From assembly GCA_964057225.1 (NCBI GenBank), contig CAXKVF010000093.1, positions 62,001 through 126,000 on the forward strand: a stretch of DNA of 64,000 bases. Reading direction: 5' to 3'. Each line of letters begins with the position of its first letter. Position 1 is the stretch's first letter. Source of the stretch: Auanema rhodensis (taxonomy: Eukaryota; Nematoda; Chromadorea; Rhabditida; Rhabditidae). Below are positions 63,806 to 64,000 of the stretch, piece after piece. The notes under the pieces were generated by a model. That model did not search any database. It was not told where the DNA came from and saw only the letters and a list, made by a program, of their open reading frames with translations. A program made the translations under genes and the position numbers.

Positions 63806-64000
63806 TTGAAAACCGCATCTCTTTATCTTTCACGTGAAGCGAGTTACATACCAAGTGCACATCACGTGTACATTTAATTAGCATAAATTAAAGTTCACGT
63901 AACTTTCAAAGTCATGGTTACCATGCACCAATATCAATAAAAATTTGTTTTTAGACTAATATGGACATGGGGAATCTAATTTTGAAAACCGCATCTCTTT
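63609..64000 (+). repeat. HOR module D, copy 8, cut by the window edge
   Basis: A 197-bp 121A monomer (63609), an a98c monomer (63806) and 19 bases of the next (63982). The t23a position of the next monomer lies just beyond the edge. Confidence 0.9.

Larger units (their letters stand above)
1..64000 (+). repeat. 176-bp satellite DNA array filling the window
   Basis: Every base belongs to a head-to-tail tandem repeat of a 176-bp monomer beginning TTGAAAACCGC and ending GGGGAATCTAATT. No monomer is inverted and no foreign sequence interrupts it. Phase-tracking gives 361 complete units (328 of 176 bp, 29 of 197 bp, 2 of 175 bp, 2 of 95 bp) plus 19 bases. The consensus has 31 C and 26 G (32% GC). 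Most monomers differ from the consensus at only 0 to 4 positions. All six frames contain stops in every monomer, and because 176 is not a multiple of 3 the frame shifts at each unit. Stop-free runs in the consensus do not exceed about 108 nt, so no gene is expected. Length, homogeneity and higher-order structure fit a eukaryotic centromeric or heterochromatic satellite; that role is inferred. I do not recognise the family. Confidence 0.98.
58287..64000 (+). repeat. Long duplication II, right copy, running off the window
   Basis: Partner of 12644-18357. Private differences: ACCTTGAACC near 63021 and GCACGAATA near 63380. Its left end overlaps the right end of duplication I (58287-58508), so 50.6-64.0 kb is a composite of two regions that lie 3.1 kb apart (9500 and 12644) in the left half. 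Confidence 0.87.

Noticed and set aside
1-64000. A CRISPR array or other repeat-spacer structure
   Set aside because: There are no unique spacers; the whole 176-bp period is repeated, and the unit is far longer than a CRISPR repeat-spacer unit.
1-64000. Protein-coding tandem repeat or any gene
   Set aside because: Each consensus monomer has stops in all three frames on both strands, and a 176-bp period does not preserve reading frame. Stop-free runs reach only about 35 codons.
1-64000. rDNA, 5S or tRNA gene cluster
   Set aside because: No RNA gene motifs (such as 5S internal control boxes or tRNA A/B boxes) were recognised, and the unit is AT-rich without a conserved GC-rich core.
1-64000. 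Telomeric or microsatellite DNA
   Set aside because: No short motif is iterated within the monomer; the only internal tandem repeats are the 21-bp duplication and the 8-bp AATTAAAG repeat at the two truncations.
1-64000. Known human alpha satellite, Arabidopsis or similar centromere satellite
   Set aside because: Similar unit size only (171-180 bp). I saw no sequence resemblance, and no CENP-B box.
1-64000. Transposable element insertions or boundaries
   Set aside because: Every base falls in phase with the monomer count. There is no LTR, target-site duplication or unrelated sequence.
1-64000. Dismissing the long-range duplications as assembly artefacts
   Set aside because: Each copy carries its own private substitutions (for example 14364, 17433, 54606, 63021), which argues against simple duplication of one read set. 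It remains possible and needs spanning long reads.
1-64000. A gene-based defence, mobile or biosynthetic system
   Set aside because: No coding sequence exists in the window. The only novelty supportable here is in the repeat architecture.

Overview
The whole window is one uninterrupted satellite DNA array. It contains no genes, mobile elements, RNA genes or unique sequence. From base 1 to base 64000 it is a head-to-tail tandem repeat with a 176-bp monomer (about 32% GC), all copies in the same orientation, and the array runs off both ends. By phase-tracking the start of each monomer I account for every base: 328 monomers of 176 bp, 29 of 197 bp (each with the same 21-bp internal duplication), 2 of 175 bp, 2 truncated to 95 bp, and a 19-base partial monomer at the right edge (5713+190+350+57728+19 = 64000). 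The consensus carries stop codons in every frame of both strands in each monomer. Stop-to-stop distances are at most about 108 nt, so there is no coding capacity.

A homogeneous, nucleosome-sized, AT-rich satellite of this extent points to a eukaryotic chromosome, most likely centromeric, pericentromeric or other constitutive heterochromatin. I do not recognise the monomer and do not name a species. Function is inferred only from unit length, array size and higher-order structure.

The array is a mosaic. Monomers differ by a small set of recurring variants, written here as consensus base, position, variant base; position 1 is the first T of TTGAAAACC: a4c, c11a, c16t, t17c, t19c, t23a, t25a, c47t, a80t, a98c, c102g/a, c121a, a128g, c130g, g149a, t176a. 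In order these form modules. (A) A compact higher-order repeat (HOR) that starts with a 197-bp monomer and is 5, 6, 7 or 8 monomers long: 1057-4815, 22739-25420, 40009-41261, 46658-53823. (B) A 14-monomer, 2485-bp unit: 4816-7300, 25421-27905, 53824-56308. (C) A 4-monomer, 725-bp unit present five times. (D) A family starting with a c121a version of the 197-bp monomer followed by a98c, t23a and c102g monomers, present eight times. (E) A more diverged domain without 197-bp monomers, about 28.8-37.3 kb. (F) A domain with the two 95-bp monomers and the c102a variant, 37.3-40.0 and 41.5-46.7 kb. A linker (c47t, then c11a/t176a) precedes three of the A runs, with a related one before the fourth.

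The modules are joined by large, near-identical duplications: 1606-9500 with 50614-58508, 12644-18357 with 58287-64000, 9807-12819 with 14601-17613, and 36922-38776 with 41811-43665. The indels seen are almost all whole numbers of monomers, which is the signature of in-register unequal exchange and conversion. No gene-encoded biological system is present; what is interesting is the layered repeat architecture and the conserved palindromic content of the monomer.
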